Source: Ga0077527 sp964606765
GTDB lineage: Bacteria > Pseudomonadota > Gammaproteobacteria > Burkholderiales > SG8-41
Length of the DNA: 10,603 nucleotides
Direction: 5' to 3'
Assembly (NCBI GenBank): GCA_964606765.1
Contig: CAZSIR010000107.1
Span: 1 to 10,603 of the forward strand
Part shown: positions 1 through 6,206 of the stretch, piece after piece
Position numbering within the stretch: the first letter of the stretch is position 1
Layout of the letters: every line of letters starts with the position of its first letter
The notes under the pieces: model-generated
Told to the model about the DNA's origin: nothing
Database searches by the model: none
What the model saw: only the letters and a program-made list of their open reading frames with translations
Position numbers and translations under genes: made by a program

Positions 1-2
1 TG

Positions 3-719
3 CCCTGCTGCTGCACGCTGGAGGAACATGGCGTGACCACGGTGCGCAGCCACTATCTCGGCCTGCTCGGCGAGCAGCATTGTTATGCCGCCGAGGTCGA
101 TGAGGCCCACCCGCTGCCCACCGGCTGGGCGCCGCTCGGGCTGCGCGACCTGTTCGGCATGGTGGACAGTACGCTGGCCGCATTGTCCGGCCGCGCGCTT
201 CAGATCATCGACTGGGAACGCAACCACCAGTTCTGCAGCCGCTGCGGCACGCCGATGCAGGCGCGCACCGACGAAAGGGCCCGCGCCTGCCCGTCCTGCA
301 AATTCACGACTTATCCACTGGTGTCACCCGCGGTGATGGTGCTGATCACCCGCGGCCGCGAACTGCTGCTGGCGCGCAAGGGCGTGTGGCCGCCGGGACG
401 TTATTCGGCGATCGCCGGTTTTGTCGAACCCGGCGAAATGCTCGAAGACACCGTGGTCCGCGAAACCCGCGAAGAAGTCGGCGTCGAGGTCGGCAATCTG
501 CAGTATTTCGGCAGCCAGCCCTGGCCCTTCCCGCATTCACTGATGGTCGCCTTCACTGCCGAATACGCTGGCGGCGCGGTGCGCCCCGATGGCGTTGAAA
601 TCGAGGAGGCCGCCTGGTTCGATGCCGAAGCGCTGCCGCGGCTGCCGCCCAGCGTGAGCATTTCGCGCCGCCTGATCACCACCGTGGCCGCCGAACTGGC
701 GCGGCAATATCCACGCTGA
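3..719 (+). CDS. nudC: NADH pyrophosphatase NudC (5' end cut by window edge)
   Basis: NudC is a Nudix hydrolase that cleaves NADH to NMNH and AMP and removes NAD caps from RNA 5' ends. The frame is open to the left edge. A GTG at 33 is possible, but about 10 further in-frame codons precede it and the zinc ribbon comes too early compared with E. coli NudC (257 aa, first Cys near 98), so roughly 20-30 N-terminal residues probably lie outside. Numbering from the GTG: a YLGxL-type N-terminal domain (residues 8-60), a zinc ribbon with C68, C71, C86 and C89, the Nudix box at 129-151 (G-x5-E-x7-RE-x2-EE-x-G) with catalytic glutamates E147/E148, and the NudC hallmark SQPWPFPHSLM at 161-171. That hallmark separates NudC from other Nudix enzymes. 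The stop is TGA at 717-719. tal follows after 22 nt on the same strand, so the two may be co-transcribed. The identity is certain; only the start is unknown. Confidence 0.95.
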   Translation, partial: PCCCTLEEHGVTTVRSHYLGLLGEQHCYAAEVDEAHPLPTGWAPLGLRDLFGMVDSTLAALSGRALQIIDWERNHQFCSRCGTPMQARTDERARACPSCKFTTYPLVSPAVMVLITRGRELLLARKGVWPPGRYSAIAGFVEPGEMLEDTVVRETREEVGVEVGNLQYFGSQPWPFPHSLMVAFTAEYAGGAVRPDGVEIEEAAWFDAEALPRLPPSVSISRRLITTVAAELARQYPR

Positions 720-741
720 ACATTTCAACACGGCTTTTGCC

Positions 742-1833
742 ATGCTCAATCCCAATCCACTGCTCCGCCTCCATGCCCTCGGCCAGCGCATCTGGCTCGA
801 CAACCTGTCGCGCACGCTGCTGCGCGAAGGCACGCTGAAAAAACTCGTCACTGAAGACCGCATCGCCGGCGTCACCTCGAATCCGACGATTTTTTTCAAG
901 GCCATCAGTGAAAGCCCGCATTACCGCGATGAACTGCAGCAGCTGAAAAGCAACGCCGCGCTGTCGGCCGAACAGCGTTATGAAACACTGGCGATTGCCG
1001 ACATCCAGGCCGCCTGCGACATCCTGCAGCCGGCATACAAATCCTCCGCCGGCGACGACGGTTATGTCAGCCTCGAAGTGTCACCCGCGCTGGCCCATGA
1101 TGCCGCCGGCACGGTGGCTGCCGGCCTGCGTCTCAAGGCGGCCGTGGCGCGCGACAACCTGCTGATCAAGGTCCCGGCCACCGCCGCCGGTCTCGCGGCG
1201 ATTGAAGAACTGGCGGCCCAGGGCTGTTCGGTCAATGTCACGCTGATGTTTTCACTGCGCCATGTACGCGACGTGGCGCAAGCCTATGTCCGCGGCATCA
1301 CCCGCCTGCTCGACGGCGGCGGCGACGCGCGCAAGGTCAAGTCCGTGGCCAGCCTGTTCCTGAGCCGCGTCGATACGCTGGTCGACAAGCGCCTCGAGTC
1401 CATCGGCGGCGACGCGCTCGCCCTGCGCGGCCGCTCGGCGGTGGCCCTGGCCAGACTCGCCTACCAGGATTACCTCGGCACTTTCGGCGAAGCCGCTTTC
1501 GGCTCGCTGGCCAAACGCGGCGCGCGGCCGCAGGCGATGCTCTGGGCCAGCACCGGCACCAAGAACCCGGCCTACAGCGACGTGCTTTATATTGAATCGC
1601 TGATCGGGCCGAAGACCGTCAACACGGTGCCTGATGCCACGCTGGCGGCATTCCGTGACCACGGCAAGGCGGAGGCCACGCTGGAAACCGGACTGGATGC
1701 CGCGCGGGAACAATTCGCGGCGCTGCAGAAACTGGGGATCGACATGGATGCCGCAGGCAATGAACTGCAGGCCGAGGGCCTCAGGCAGTTCGAGGATTCG
1801 TTCCGCCAGCTGCTGGCACTGACCGCAGCCTGA
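742..1833 (+). CDS. tal: Transaldolase
   Basis: Transaldolase moves a dihydroxyacetone unit between sedoheptulose-7-phosphate and glyceraldehyde-3-phosphate in the non-oxidative pentose phosphate pathway, in the cytoplasm. At 363 residues it matches the longer transaldolase subfamily (mycobacterial/cyanobacterial type, about 360-370 aa) rather than the 317-aa TalB type. Visible active-site elements: D20 in IWLDNLSR, the TSNPTIF phosphate-region motif at 45-51, E112 in SLEVSP, the Schiff-base lysine K143 in LLIKVPAT, and the LWASTGTKNPAYSD block at 267-280 followed by NTVPDAT at 294-300. The ATG at 742 has no clear Shine-Dalgarno sequence, which fits translation following nudC 22 nt upstream, but no earlier in-frame start is better. 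The gene ends 7 nt from the convergent dnaQ stop. Assignment is by motifs and is secure. Confidence 0.95.
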   Translation: MLNPNPLLRLHALGQRIWLDNLSRTLLREGTLKKLVTEDRIAGVTSNPTIFFKAISESPHYRDELQQLKSNAALSAEQRYETLAIADIQAACDILQPAYKSSAGDDGYVSLEVSPALAHDAAGTVAAGLRLKAAVARDNLLIKVPATAAGLAAIEELAAQGCSVNVTLMFSLRHVRDVAQAYVRGITRLLDGGGDARKVKSVASLFLSRVDTLVDKRLESIGGDALALRGRSAVALARLAYQDYLGTFGEAAFGSLAKRGARPQAMLWASTGTKNPAYSDVLYIESLIGPKTVNTVPDATLAAFRDHGKAEATLETGLDAAREQFAALQKLGIDMDAAGNELQAEGLRQFEDSFRQLLALTAA

Positions 1834-1845
1834 ACGCGCTTCAGG
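1829..1845. terminator. Stem-loop spanning the tal and dnaQ stop codons
   Basis: The sequence CCTGAA-CGCGC-TTCAGG forms a 6-bp stem with a 5-nt loop. The left arm contains the tal stop codon (1831-1833) and the right arm contains the complement of the dnaQ stop (1841-1843). Its place exactly between two convergent genes suggests a compact bidirectional 3'-end structure. There is no T-tract on either side, so it is not a canonical intrinsic terminator; it might only slow polymerase or protect 3' ends. The structure is seen; the role is inferred. Confidence 0.35.
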
Positions 1846-2545
1846 ATCCCGCGCGCCGCCACAGCGCGCCGCCGCTGGCCTTGTCGATCTCGGCAAGCTG
1901 CGCCTCGTGTGCGGCGATTTCTTCGGCATTCGCGCGCAGCACCAGCAGTTTCAGATCACCGCGATTGAATTCGCTGGCCTTTATTTCGGTGTGCGCCGAC
2001 TCGGTTTCGACAATCAGGCTTTCCTGGCCGCGGGTCATCGCCAGGTAGACCTCCGCCAGCAGCTCGGCGTCAAGCAGTGCGCCGTGCAGCGTACGCGCCG
2101 AATTGTCGATCTGGTAGCGGTCGCAGAGCGCATCCAGCCCGTTGCGCTTTCCCGGATGCAGATCCTTGGCCATGCGCAGCGTGTCGGTGACTTCGGGGCA
2201 GTAGGTTTTCAGGCGCTTCTTTTTTGCCAGCGCCAGCTCGCTGTCGAGGAAACCGACATCAAAGGGCGCGTTGTGGATCACCAGTTCGGCGCCGGTGATG
2301 TACTCGAGGAGTTCGTCGGCGATTTCCGCGAACTTCGGCTTGTCGCTGAGAAACTCGGTGGTCAGGCCGTGGATCTGCAGCGCGGCTTCGTCGCTGTCGC
2401 GCCCCGGATTGAGGTAACGGTGGAAATGCCGTCCGGTCAGCCGGCGGTTGACCAGTTCGACGCCCGCAACCTCGATCACGCGGTGCCCGAGCTTGGGATC
2501 CAGGCCGGTGGTTTCGGTATCGAGAATGATCTGCCGTGCAGCCAT
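1841..2545 (-). CDS. dnaQ: DNA polymerase III epsilon subunit (3'-5' proofreading exonuclease)
   Basis: DnaQ is the proofreading exonuclease of the replicative polymerase core and binds the alpha subunit DnaE. The 234-residue protein has all DEDDh exonuclease residues: ExoI D9 and E11 in LDTETTGLD, ExoII D96 in HNAPFDVGFLD, and ExoIII H154 and D159 in LHGALLDAELL. Residues 175-234 form the C-terminal segment that in E. coli tethers epsilon to alpha; this part is variable and is assigned only by position. The length is close to E. coli DnaQ (243 aa). The ATG overlaps the rnhA stop by one base (TGATG) and lacks a good Shine-Dalgarno sequence, so translational coupling to rnhA is likely. It is last in the methyltransferase-rnhA-dnaQ operon. 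In E. coli, rnhA and dnaQ are instead divergent. Confidence 0.96.
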   Translation of the reverse strand: MAARQIILDTETTGLDPKLGHRVIEVAGVELVNRRLTGRHFHRYLNPGRDSDEAALQIHGLTTEFLSDKPKFAEIADELLEYITGAELVIHNAPFDVGFLDSELALAKKKRLKTYCPEVTDTLRMAKDLHPGKRNGLDALCDRYQIDNSARTLHGALLDAELLAEVYLAMTRGQESLIVETESAHTEIKASEFNRGDLKLLVLRANAEEIAAHEAQLAEIDKASGGALWRRAGS

Positions 2546-3021
2546 CAGGCAGCCTGCCCCGGCTTGACCGACTCCACGCCGCGGTTGGCCAATGCATCGG
2601 CGCGTTCATTGCCGTCATGGCCGGCGTGGCCCTTGACCCACAGCCACTCAATGTCGTGCTGCGCGGCCAGCTCATCAAGCCGGCGCCACAGGTCTTCGTT
2701 CTTCACCGGCTTTTTGTCGGCGGTTTTCCAGCCGCGCTTTTTCCACGCGTGTATCCACTCGGAAATGCCCTGCTGCACATACTTGGAATCGGTATGCAGG
2801 CGCACGCGGCAGCGCCGCTTCAGGGCCTCCAGCGCGCGGATCACCGCGGTCATTTCCATGCGGTTGTTGGTGGTCAGCGCTTCGCCGCCAAAGAGTTCGC
2901 GGGTCTGGCCGCCGCTGCAGAGCAATGCGCCCCAGCCGCCGACGCCGGGATTGCCCTTGCAGGCGCCGTCGGTGTAAATCTCGACCAGGCCAGCGCCCGA
3001 TTCATGCATGTCTTCACTCAT
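2545..3021 (-). CDS. rnhA: Ribonuclease HI
   Basis: RNase HI cleaves the RNA strand of RNA-DNA hybrids, removing R-loops and RNA primers. Starting at the ATG at 3021 the protein has 158 residues, close to E. coli RnhA (155). The metal-binding set is complete: D18 in IYTDGACKGNPG, E56 in NNRMEM, D78 in HTDSKYV and D142 in ERADALA, plus the catalytic H132 in KGHAGH. The basic handle region, rich in W/K (residues 89-107, with HAWKKRGWKT), is present as in the E. coli type. The frame is open upstream to 3114, but that stretch lies inside the methyltransferase gene and is arginine/cysteine-rich shadow sequence. ATG 3021 overlaps the upstream gene by 8 nt (ATGAGTGA). ATG 3009 (154 aa) is an alternative start. 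The stop overlaps the dnaQ start by one base. Confidence 0.95.
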   Translation of the reverse strand: MSEDMHESGAGLVEIYTDGACKGNPGVGGWGALLCSGGQTRELFGGEALTTNNRMEMTAVIRALEALKRRCRVRLHTDSKYVQQGISEWIHAWKKRGWKTADKKPVKNEDLWRRLDELAAQHDIEWLWVKGHAGHDGNERADALANRGVESVKPGQAA

Positions 3022-3778
3022 TGACGGTGCGCACCCGGGCTGCCGCGGCCTCTTCGTCACGCACGCGCTCCGGCACCGGTGACAGACTCTTCTGCGATGC
3101 CGCCGCGCGTTCACCCCATTTCGGCATGATCAGGCGGATGCCGCGCACGCGCTTGATCGCCTGCAGGAAAAACACCCCGCCGGCAATCGGCCACCAGCGG
3201 TCTCCGGCCTTTTCCATGAAACCGAAACGGTCCAGCCATTTCTGTTCCGCGCAGGGCGGCGCATAGCAGGCCATCGAACCGGCGACAATTTCAAGGCCCA
3301 CCAGCGCAAACCAGTCCTTGACCCGCGGCAGGTGGATGAACTGTCCGCGCCACGGAAAATCATGCTTGCGGCCGAGGCTGCGGCGCAGCCCCCACAGGCT
3401 CAGCGGGTTGAAGCCGGCGATGATGACATGCCCCTCGGGACGCAGCACACGCGCCGTTTCACGCACGACCTGGTGCGGATTCGCGGAGAACTCCAGCGTG
3501 TGCGGCAGGACCATCAGGTCCACGCTGTTGGATTCCACCGGCAGATCGCGGAAATCCGCGCGCAGCCCGACTTCGCCCTGCGGCCCGGCGCGCACCCGCA
3601 GCGGGATGCGGCTTGCGCGCAGCAGGTCGAGCTGCTCGAGACCCAGCTGCAGCGCGTGATAACCAAAAATATCGACAACGGCCTGGTCAAAATAGGCCTG
3701 CTCGCGCGCAGCGACGTACTGGCCCGGCGGCGTCGCCAGCCATTCCGTCACCATCATGCCGTCAGGTGCAATTGACAT
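3014..3778 (-). CDS. YafS-like class I methyltransferase-fold protein
   Basis: A 254-residue protein of the methyltransferase type-11 / YafS kind. The core is recognisable: an acidic loop with LRADFRDLPVESNSVDLMVL (about residues 72-91), HTLEFSANPHQVVRETARVLRPEG (94-117), and the GFNPLSLWGLRR block after it, which from memory closely resembles E. coli YafS. The glycine-rich SAM-binding motif I (GxGxG) expected near residues 45-60 is not visible. As I recall it, YafS also lacks a clear one, so SAM binding and activity are uncertain and the substrate is unknown. The C-terminal 35 residues are charged and low-complexity. ATG 3778 is chosen as the first start. ATGs at codons 8 and 9 are alternatives. 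The gene is first in an operon with rnhA and dnaQ and divergent from gloB, the same neighbourhood as yafS. It overlaps rnhA by 8 nt. Confidence 0.85.
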   Translation of the reverse strand: MSIAPDGMMVTEWLATPPGQYVAAREQAYFDQAVVDIFGYHALQLGLEQLDLLRASRIPLRVRAGPQGEVGLRADFRDLPVESNSVDLMVLPHTLEFSANPHQVVRETARVLRPEGHVIIAGFNPLSLWGLRRSLGRKHDFPWRGQFIHLPRVKDWFALVGLEIVAGSMACYAPPCAEQKWLDRFGFMEKAGDRWWPIAGGVFFLQAIKRVRGIRLIMPKWGERAAASQKSLSPVPERVRDEEAAAARVRTVNE

Positions 3779-3799
3779 GACGCGAGTTTAAATCATAAT
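3772..3799 (+). promoter_or_regulatory. Predicted sigma70 promoter of gloB
   Basis: A perfect -35 box TTGACA (3772-3777), a 16-nt spacer and a -10 box CATAAT (3794-3799, 5 of 6 matches) face gloB. Transcription would start near 3806, giving a leader of roughly 23 nt. A Shine-Dalgarno GGAG (3818-3821) stands 7 nt before the gloB ATG. The -35 box overlaps the start codon (complement of 3776-3778) of the divergent methyltransferase. On the minus strand a TATGAT (3797-3792) overlaps the same -10 region and could serve the methyltransferase-rnhA-dnaQ operon, but I find no good -35 for it. Prediction is from sequence only. Confidence 0.6.
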
Positions 3800-3828
3800 C
3801 GGGCGCTGAACCGGAATGGAGCTGAATC

Positions 3829-4599
3829 ATGGCCGCTTGTGAAATTATTCCCCTGCGCGCGTTTGCCGACAATTACATCTGGACCATTCGCGACGGCAGC
3901 CATGCCGCCGTGGTCGATCCGGGCGACGCGCAGCCGGTGCTCGATTATCTGGCGCGGGAAAAACTCAAACTCGTGGCCATACTCAACACCCATCACCACG
4001 CCGACCATGTCGGCGGCAATGCGGCGCTGCTGGCGCAGACGCCGGTGCCGGTTTTCGGCCCGCATGATGATCGCATCCCGGACACCAGCGTCCGGCTCGC
4101 CGACGGAGAGCGCTTCAGGCTGCCGCACTTCGACATTGACATGGAAACCCTTGAAATCCCGGGGCACACCCGATCGCATATTGCCTTCTACGGTGATGGC
4201 CTGCTGTTCTGCGGCGACACGCTGTTTGCCGCCGGCTGCGGCCGCCTGTTCGAGGGCACGCCGCGGCAGATGCATGATTCACTGACGCGCCTGGCGCGCC
4301 TGCCCGATGACACCCGGGTGTATTGCGGCCATGAATACACGCTGGCCAACATCAAGTTTGCCCGCGCCGCCGAACCGGACAACCGCCGCCTGCCGGCGCT
4401 GGAAGCCGAAATGCAGGCCCTGCGTACGCGCGACCTGCCGACGCTGCCCTCCACCATCGCCCAGGAAAAAGCCACCAATCCCTTTTTGCGCGTGGCCGAG
4501 CCCGCCATCGTGGACAACGCCAGCGCGCGGGCCGGGAAAAAACTCTCGGACCCGGTCAGTGTGCTGGCGGAAATCCGCGACTGGAAAAACAAGTTCTGA
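3829..4599 (+). CDS. gloB: Hydroxyacylglutathione hydrolase (glyoxalase II)
   Basis: Glyoxalase II hydrolyses S-D-lactoylglutathione to D-lactate and glutathione, the second step of methylglyoxal detoxification. The 256-residue protein is a metallo-beta-lactamase-fold enzyme with the complete binuclear metal site: NTHHHADHVGG with H55, H57, D59 and H60, then H113 (PGHT), D130 (CGDTLF) and H168 (CGHEYT). The glyoxalase-II-specific C-terminal domain (about 172-256) follows, with ANIKFA and NPFLR elements that mark the family and take part in glutathione binding. Length equals the usual 250-260. The ATG at 3829 has a good Shine-Dalgarno (GGAG, 7-nt spacing) and its own predicted promoter. It lies next to the methyltransferase and mltD, as in enterobacteria. 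Confidence 0.97.
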   Translation: MAACEIIPLRAFADNYIWTIRDGSHAAVVDPGDAQPVLDYLAREKLKLVAILNTHHHADHVGGNAALLAQTPVPVFGPHDDRIPDTSVRLADGERFRLPHFDIDMETLEIPGHTRSHIAFYGDGLLFCGDTLFAAGCGRLFEGTPRQMHDSLTRLARLPDDTRVYCGHEYTLANIKFARAAEPDNRRLPALEAEMQALRTRDLPTLPSTIAQEKATNPFLRVAEPAIVDNASARAGKKLSDPVSVLAEIRDWKNKF

Positions 4600-4672
4600 G
4601 CTTCACTCCCATGACCTCAGACCCCACATCCGGATATGACAATAAAATATTGATTTTGAAGGAATATATGGG

Positions 4673-4702
4673 TTGACATCCCGGTCATCGGGAGGCTACC
4701 AT
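4673..4702 (+). promoter_or_regulatory. Possible mltD promoter in an AT-rich spacer
   Basis: The gloB-mltD spacer (4600-4779) contains a perfect TTGACA at 4673-4678 and, 18 nt on, TACCAT (4697-4702, 4 of 6 matches to TATAAT). The spacer between the boxes holds a 5-bp inverted repeat, TCCCG-gtcat-CGGGA (4679-4693), which could be an operator or chance. If used, the leader would be about 70 nt, most of it AT-rich. The -35 is strong and the -10 is poor, so this is tentative. I see no convincing intrinsic terminator after gloB, so read-through into mltD is also possible. Confidence 0.4.
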
Positions 4703-4733
4703 CCGGCAACATTTCGTGTCAGCGGCAATATTA

Positions 4734-4765
4734 CAATAAGTATTTGATTTTATTGAATTTTTTTT
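4734..4765 (+). other. AT-rich hairpin plus T-tract in the mltD leader
   Basis: CAATAA (4734-4739) pairs with TTATTG (4750-4755) across a 10-nt loop, with a possible extra G-T pair. It is followed two bases later by a run of eight T (4758-4765), all within 50 nt upstream of the mltD start. This has the geometry of an intrinsic terminator, but the stem is almost purely A-T and would be weak. It could attenuate mltD, end gloB transcripts, or simply be AT-rich leader sequence. The structure is read by eye and the function is unproven. Confidence 0.2.
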
Positions 4766-4779
4766 AATACAGGCGCACG

Positions 4780-6183
4780 ATGACCCTGACTGCCCGCTGT
4801 CTTTTTGCCCGCTGCCTTTTGTTGCTGCCCCTGCTGCTGGCAGCCGCCTGCGCGCAACTGCCCGCGACCGAACCCGCAGAACAAACGGTCTCCGCGCCCG
4901 CCGCGCCCCTTCCGGCCATCGCAAGCGCAGTCACCGTCCCCGAAGTTGCACCGCCCCCGCCGCCGGCTCCGGTCAAAGCGCCGCCCCGCGACATGTGGGA
5001 ACGCATCCGCGCCGGCTACACGATGCAGCCGATGGACAATGAGCTGGTCCGGCAATGGGAAATTTTCTACTCGACCAAGCCCGAATACTTTGCGCGCATG
5101 GTCGAGCGCAGCAGCCACTACCTGTTTCACATCGTCGAAGCCGTGGAGCGGCGCAAAATGCCGACCGAAGTCGCCCTGCTGCCGATGATCGAATCCGCGT
5201 ACAACCCGCAGGCCTATTCCAAAGCCCATGCCTCGGGCCTGTGGCAGTTCATTCCCTCGACCGGGCGGCTCTACGGCCTGCGCCAGAACTGGTGGTATGA
5301 CGGCCGCCGCGATGTCATCGCCGCCACCGGCGCCGCGCTCGATTACCTGGAAAAACTCCATGCCCAGTTCAACGACTGGGAACTGGCGCTGGCTTCCTAC
5401 AATTGGGGGGAAGGCGCGGTTGCGCGGGCCGTCGCCCGCAACCAGGCCAAGGGCATGCCGGCGGACTACGCCAGCCTGACGATGCCGGCTGAAACGCGCA
5501 ACTACCTGCCCAAGCTGATCGCGGTGAAAAACATCATTGCCGATCCGGCGCGTTTCGGCATCGTGCTCGCCAGCGTGCCCAACCAGCCCTATTTCGAGAT
5601 CATCACCGTCAAGCGCCATATCGATGTGAAGCTTGCCGCCAGATTTGCGGAAATGCCGCTGGATGAATTCAAATTCCTCAATCCCGCCCATAACAAGGCG
5701 GTGATCAAGGCCGACGGCACGGAAACCATCGTGCTGCCGCGCGACAAGGTGGCTGCGTTCAACACCAACCTCGAAAATCACGACAAACCGCTGGTGTCAT
5801 GGCAGGCGCACACCATCAAGCCGGGCGAAAAACCGGAAAAAATCGCCGCCAAATACGGCATGAGCATGGCTGAACTGAAACAGGTCAACGGCATCAGCAG
5901 CCAGAACAGATTCAAACCCGGCCAGTCACTGCTGGTGCCGGTCAAGGCCGGCGATGCGCCCAACCTTCCCGACCTGCCGGCGACCCCGGTATCCCTGCCC
6001 AAGGCCTACAAGGCGGCGCGCACGAAAAACGCCGGTCGCACGGTCAAAGGCGCCAAGCCCGCGCCGAAATCAGCCGTCGCCAAACGCGCGCCGGCGAAAC
6101 GCGCCAAGGTGGCTTCCAAAGCCACAACCCCGCCGGCGAAATCCGGTTCATCCACCGTCGTCGCAGCGCAGGCGCGGCGCTAG
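4780..6183 (+). CDS. mltD: Membrane-bound lytic murein transglycosylase D, LysM-containing lipoprotein
   Basis: MltD cleaves the MurNAc-GlcNAc bond of peptidoglycan to form 1,6-anhydro ends. The 467-residue protein starts with a signal peptide (R6, R11, hydrophobic 12-22) and a lipobox AAAC ending at C24, so it is probably an outer-membrane lipoprotein; alanine instead of leucine at -3 is slightly atypical. A Pro/Ala linker runs 28-70. The transglycosylase domain spans about 100-260, with the catalytic E138 in LPMIESAYNP, GLWQF at 153-157, and the ASYNWGEG block at 205-212. Residues 273-320 look like a degenerate LysM (LNPAHN, IVLPRDK). A canonical LysM covers 343-388 (HTIKPGE...MAELKQVNG...LLVPV). 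The last ~65 residues are a Lys/Ala/Arg/Pro-rich basic tail, unlike the repeated LysM end of E. coli MltD. The ATG at 4780 is preceded by AGG at 6 nt spacing. Position after gloB matches E. coli. Confidence 0.93.
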   Translation: MTLTARCLFARCLLLLPLLLAAACAQLPATEPAEQTVSAPAAPLPAIASAVTVPEVAPPPPPAPVKAPPRDMWERIRAGYTMQPMDNELVRQWEIFYSTKPEYFARMVERSSHYLFHIVEAVERRKMPTEVALLPMIESAYNPQAYSKAHASGLWQFIPSTGRLYGLRQNWWYDGRRDVIAATGAALDYLEKLHAQFNDWELALASYNWGEGAVARAVARNQAKGMPADYASLTMPAETRNYLPKLIAVKNIIADPARFGIVLASVPNQPYFEIITVKRHIDVKLAARFAEMPLDEFKFLNPAHNKAVIKADGTETIVLPRDKVAAFNTNLENHDKPLVSWQAHTIKPGEKPEKIAAKYGMSMAELKQVNGISSQNRFKPGQSLLVPVKAGDAPNLPDLPATPVSLPKAYKAARTKNAGRTVKGAKPAPKSAVAKRAPAKRAKVASKATTPPAKSGSSTVVAAQARR

Positions 6184-6191
6184 GGCTGTCT

Positions 6192-6206
6192 GCCCCCCCG
6201 GGGGGC
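6192..6206. terminator. GC palindrome between convergent mltD and ABC ATPase genes
   Basis: GCCCCCC (6192-6198) and GGGGGGC (6200-6206) form a perfect 7-nt inverted repeat around one central C. It fills most of the 23-nt gap between the mltD stop (6181-6183) and the ABC ATPase stop (6207-6209). As RNA, a shorter stem of 5-6 G-C pairs with a small loop could form on either strand. There is no T-tract, so it is at best a weak or factor-assisted bidirectional terminator. An alternative pairing GGGC-TGTCT-GCCC (6183-6195) competes with it. Confidence 0.35.

Noticed and set aside
1907..2977. Long plus-strand open frame (356 codons) opposite dnaQ and rnhA
   Set aside because: It is antisense to two genes with complete catalytic motifs, has no recognisable domain, and is expected from high GC content.
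3022..3114. Upstream extension of rnhA to the start at 3114
   Set aside because: The extra 31 residues are Arg/Cys-rich, lie within the methyltransferase gene and are not found in RNase HI; the ATG at 3021 gives the family length.
4595..4621. TCTGAG / CTCAGA inverted repeat after gloB as a terminator
   Set aside because: The 15-nt loop, short stem and lack of a following T-tract make it an unlikely terminator.
4750..5781. Long minus-strand open frame (343 codons) opposite mltD
   Set aside because: Its composition (Gly/Arg/His/Val-rich) is typical of a shadow frame, and mltD on the other strand has signal peptide, SLT and LysM motifs.
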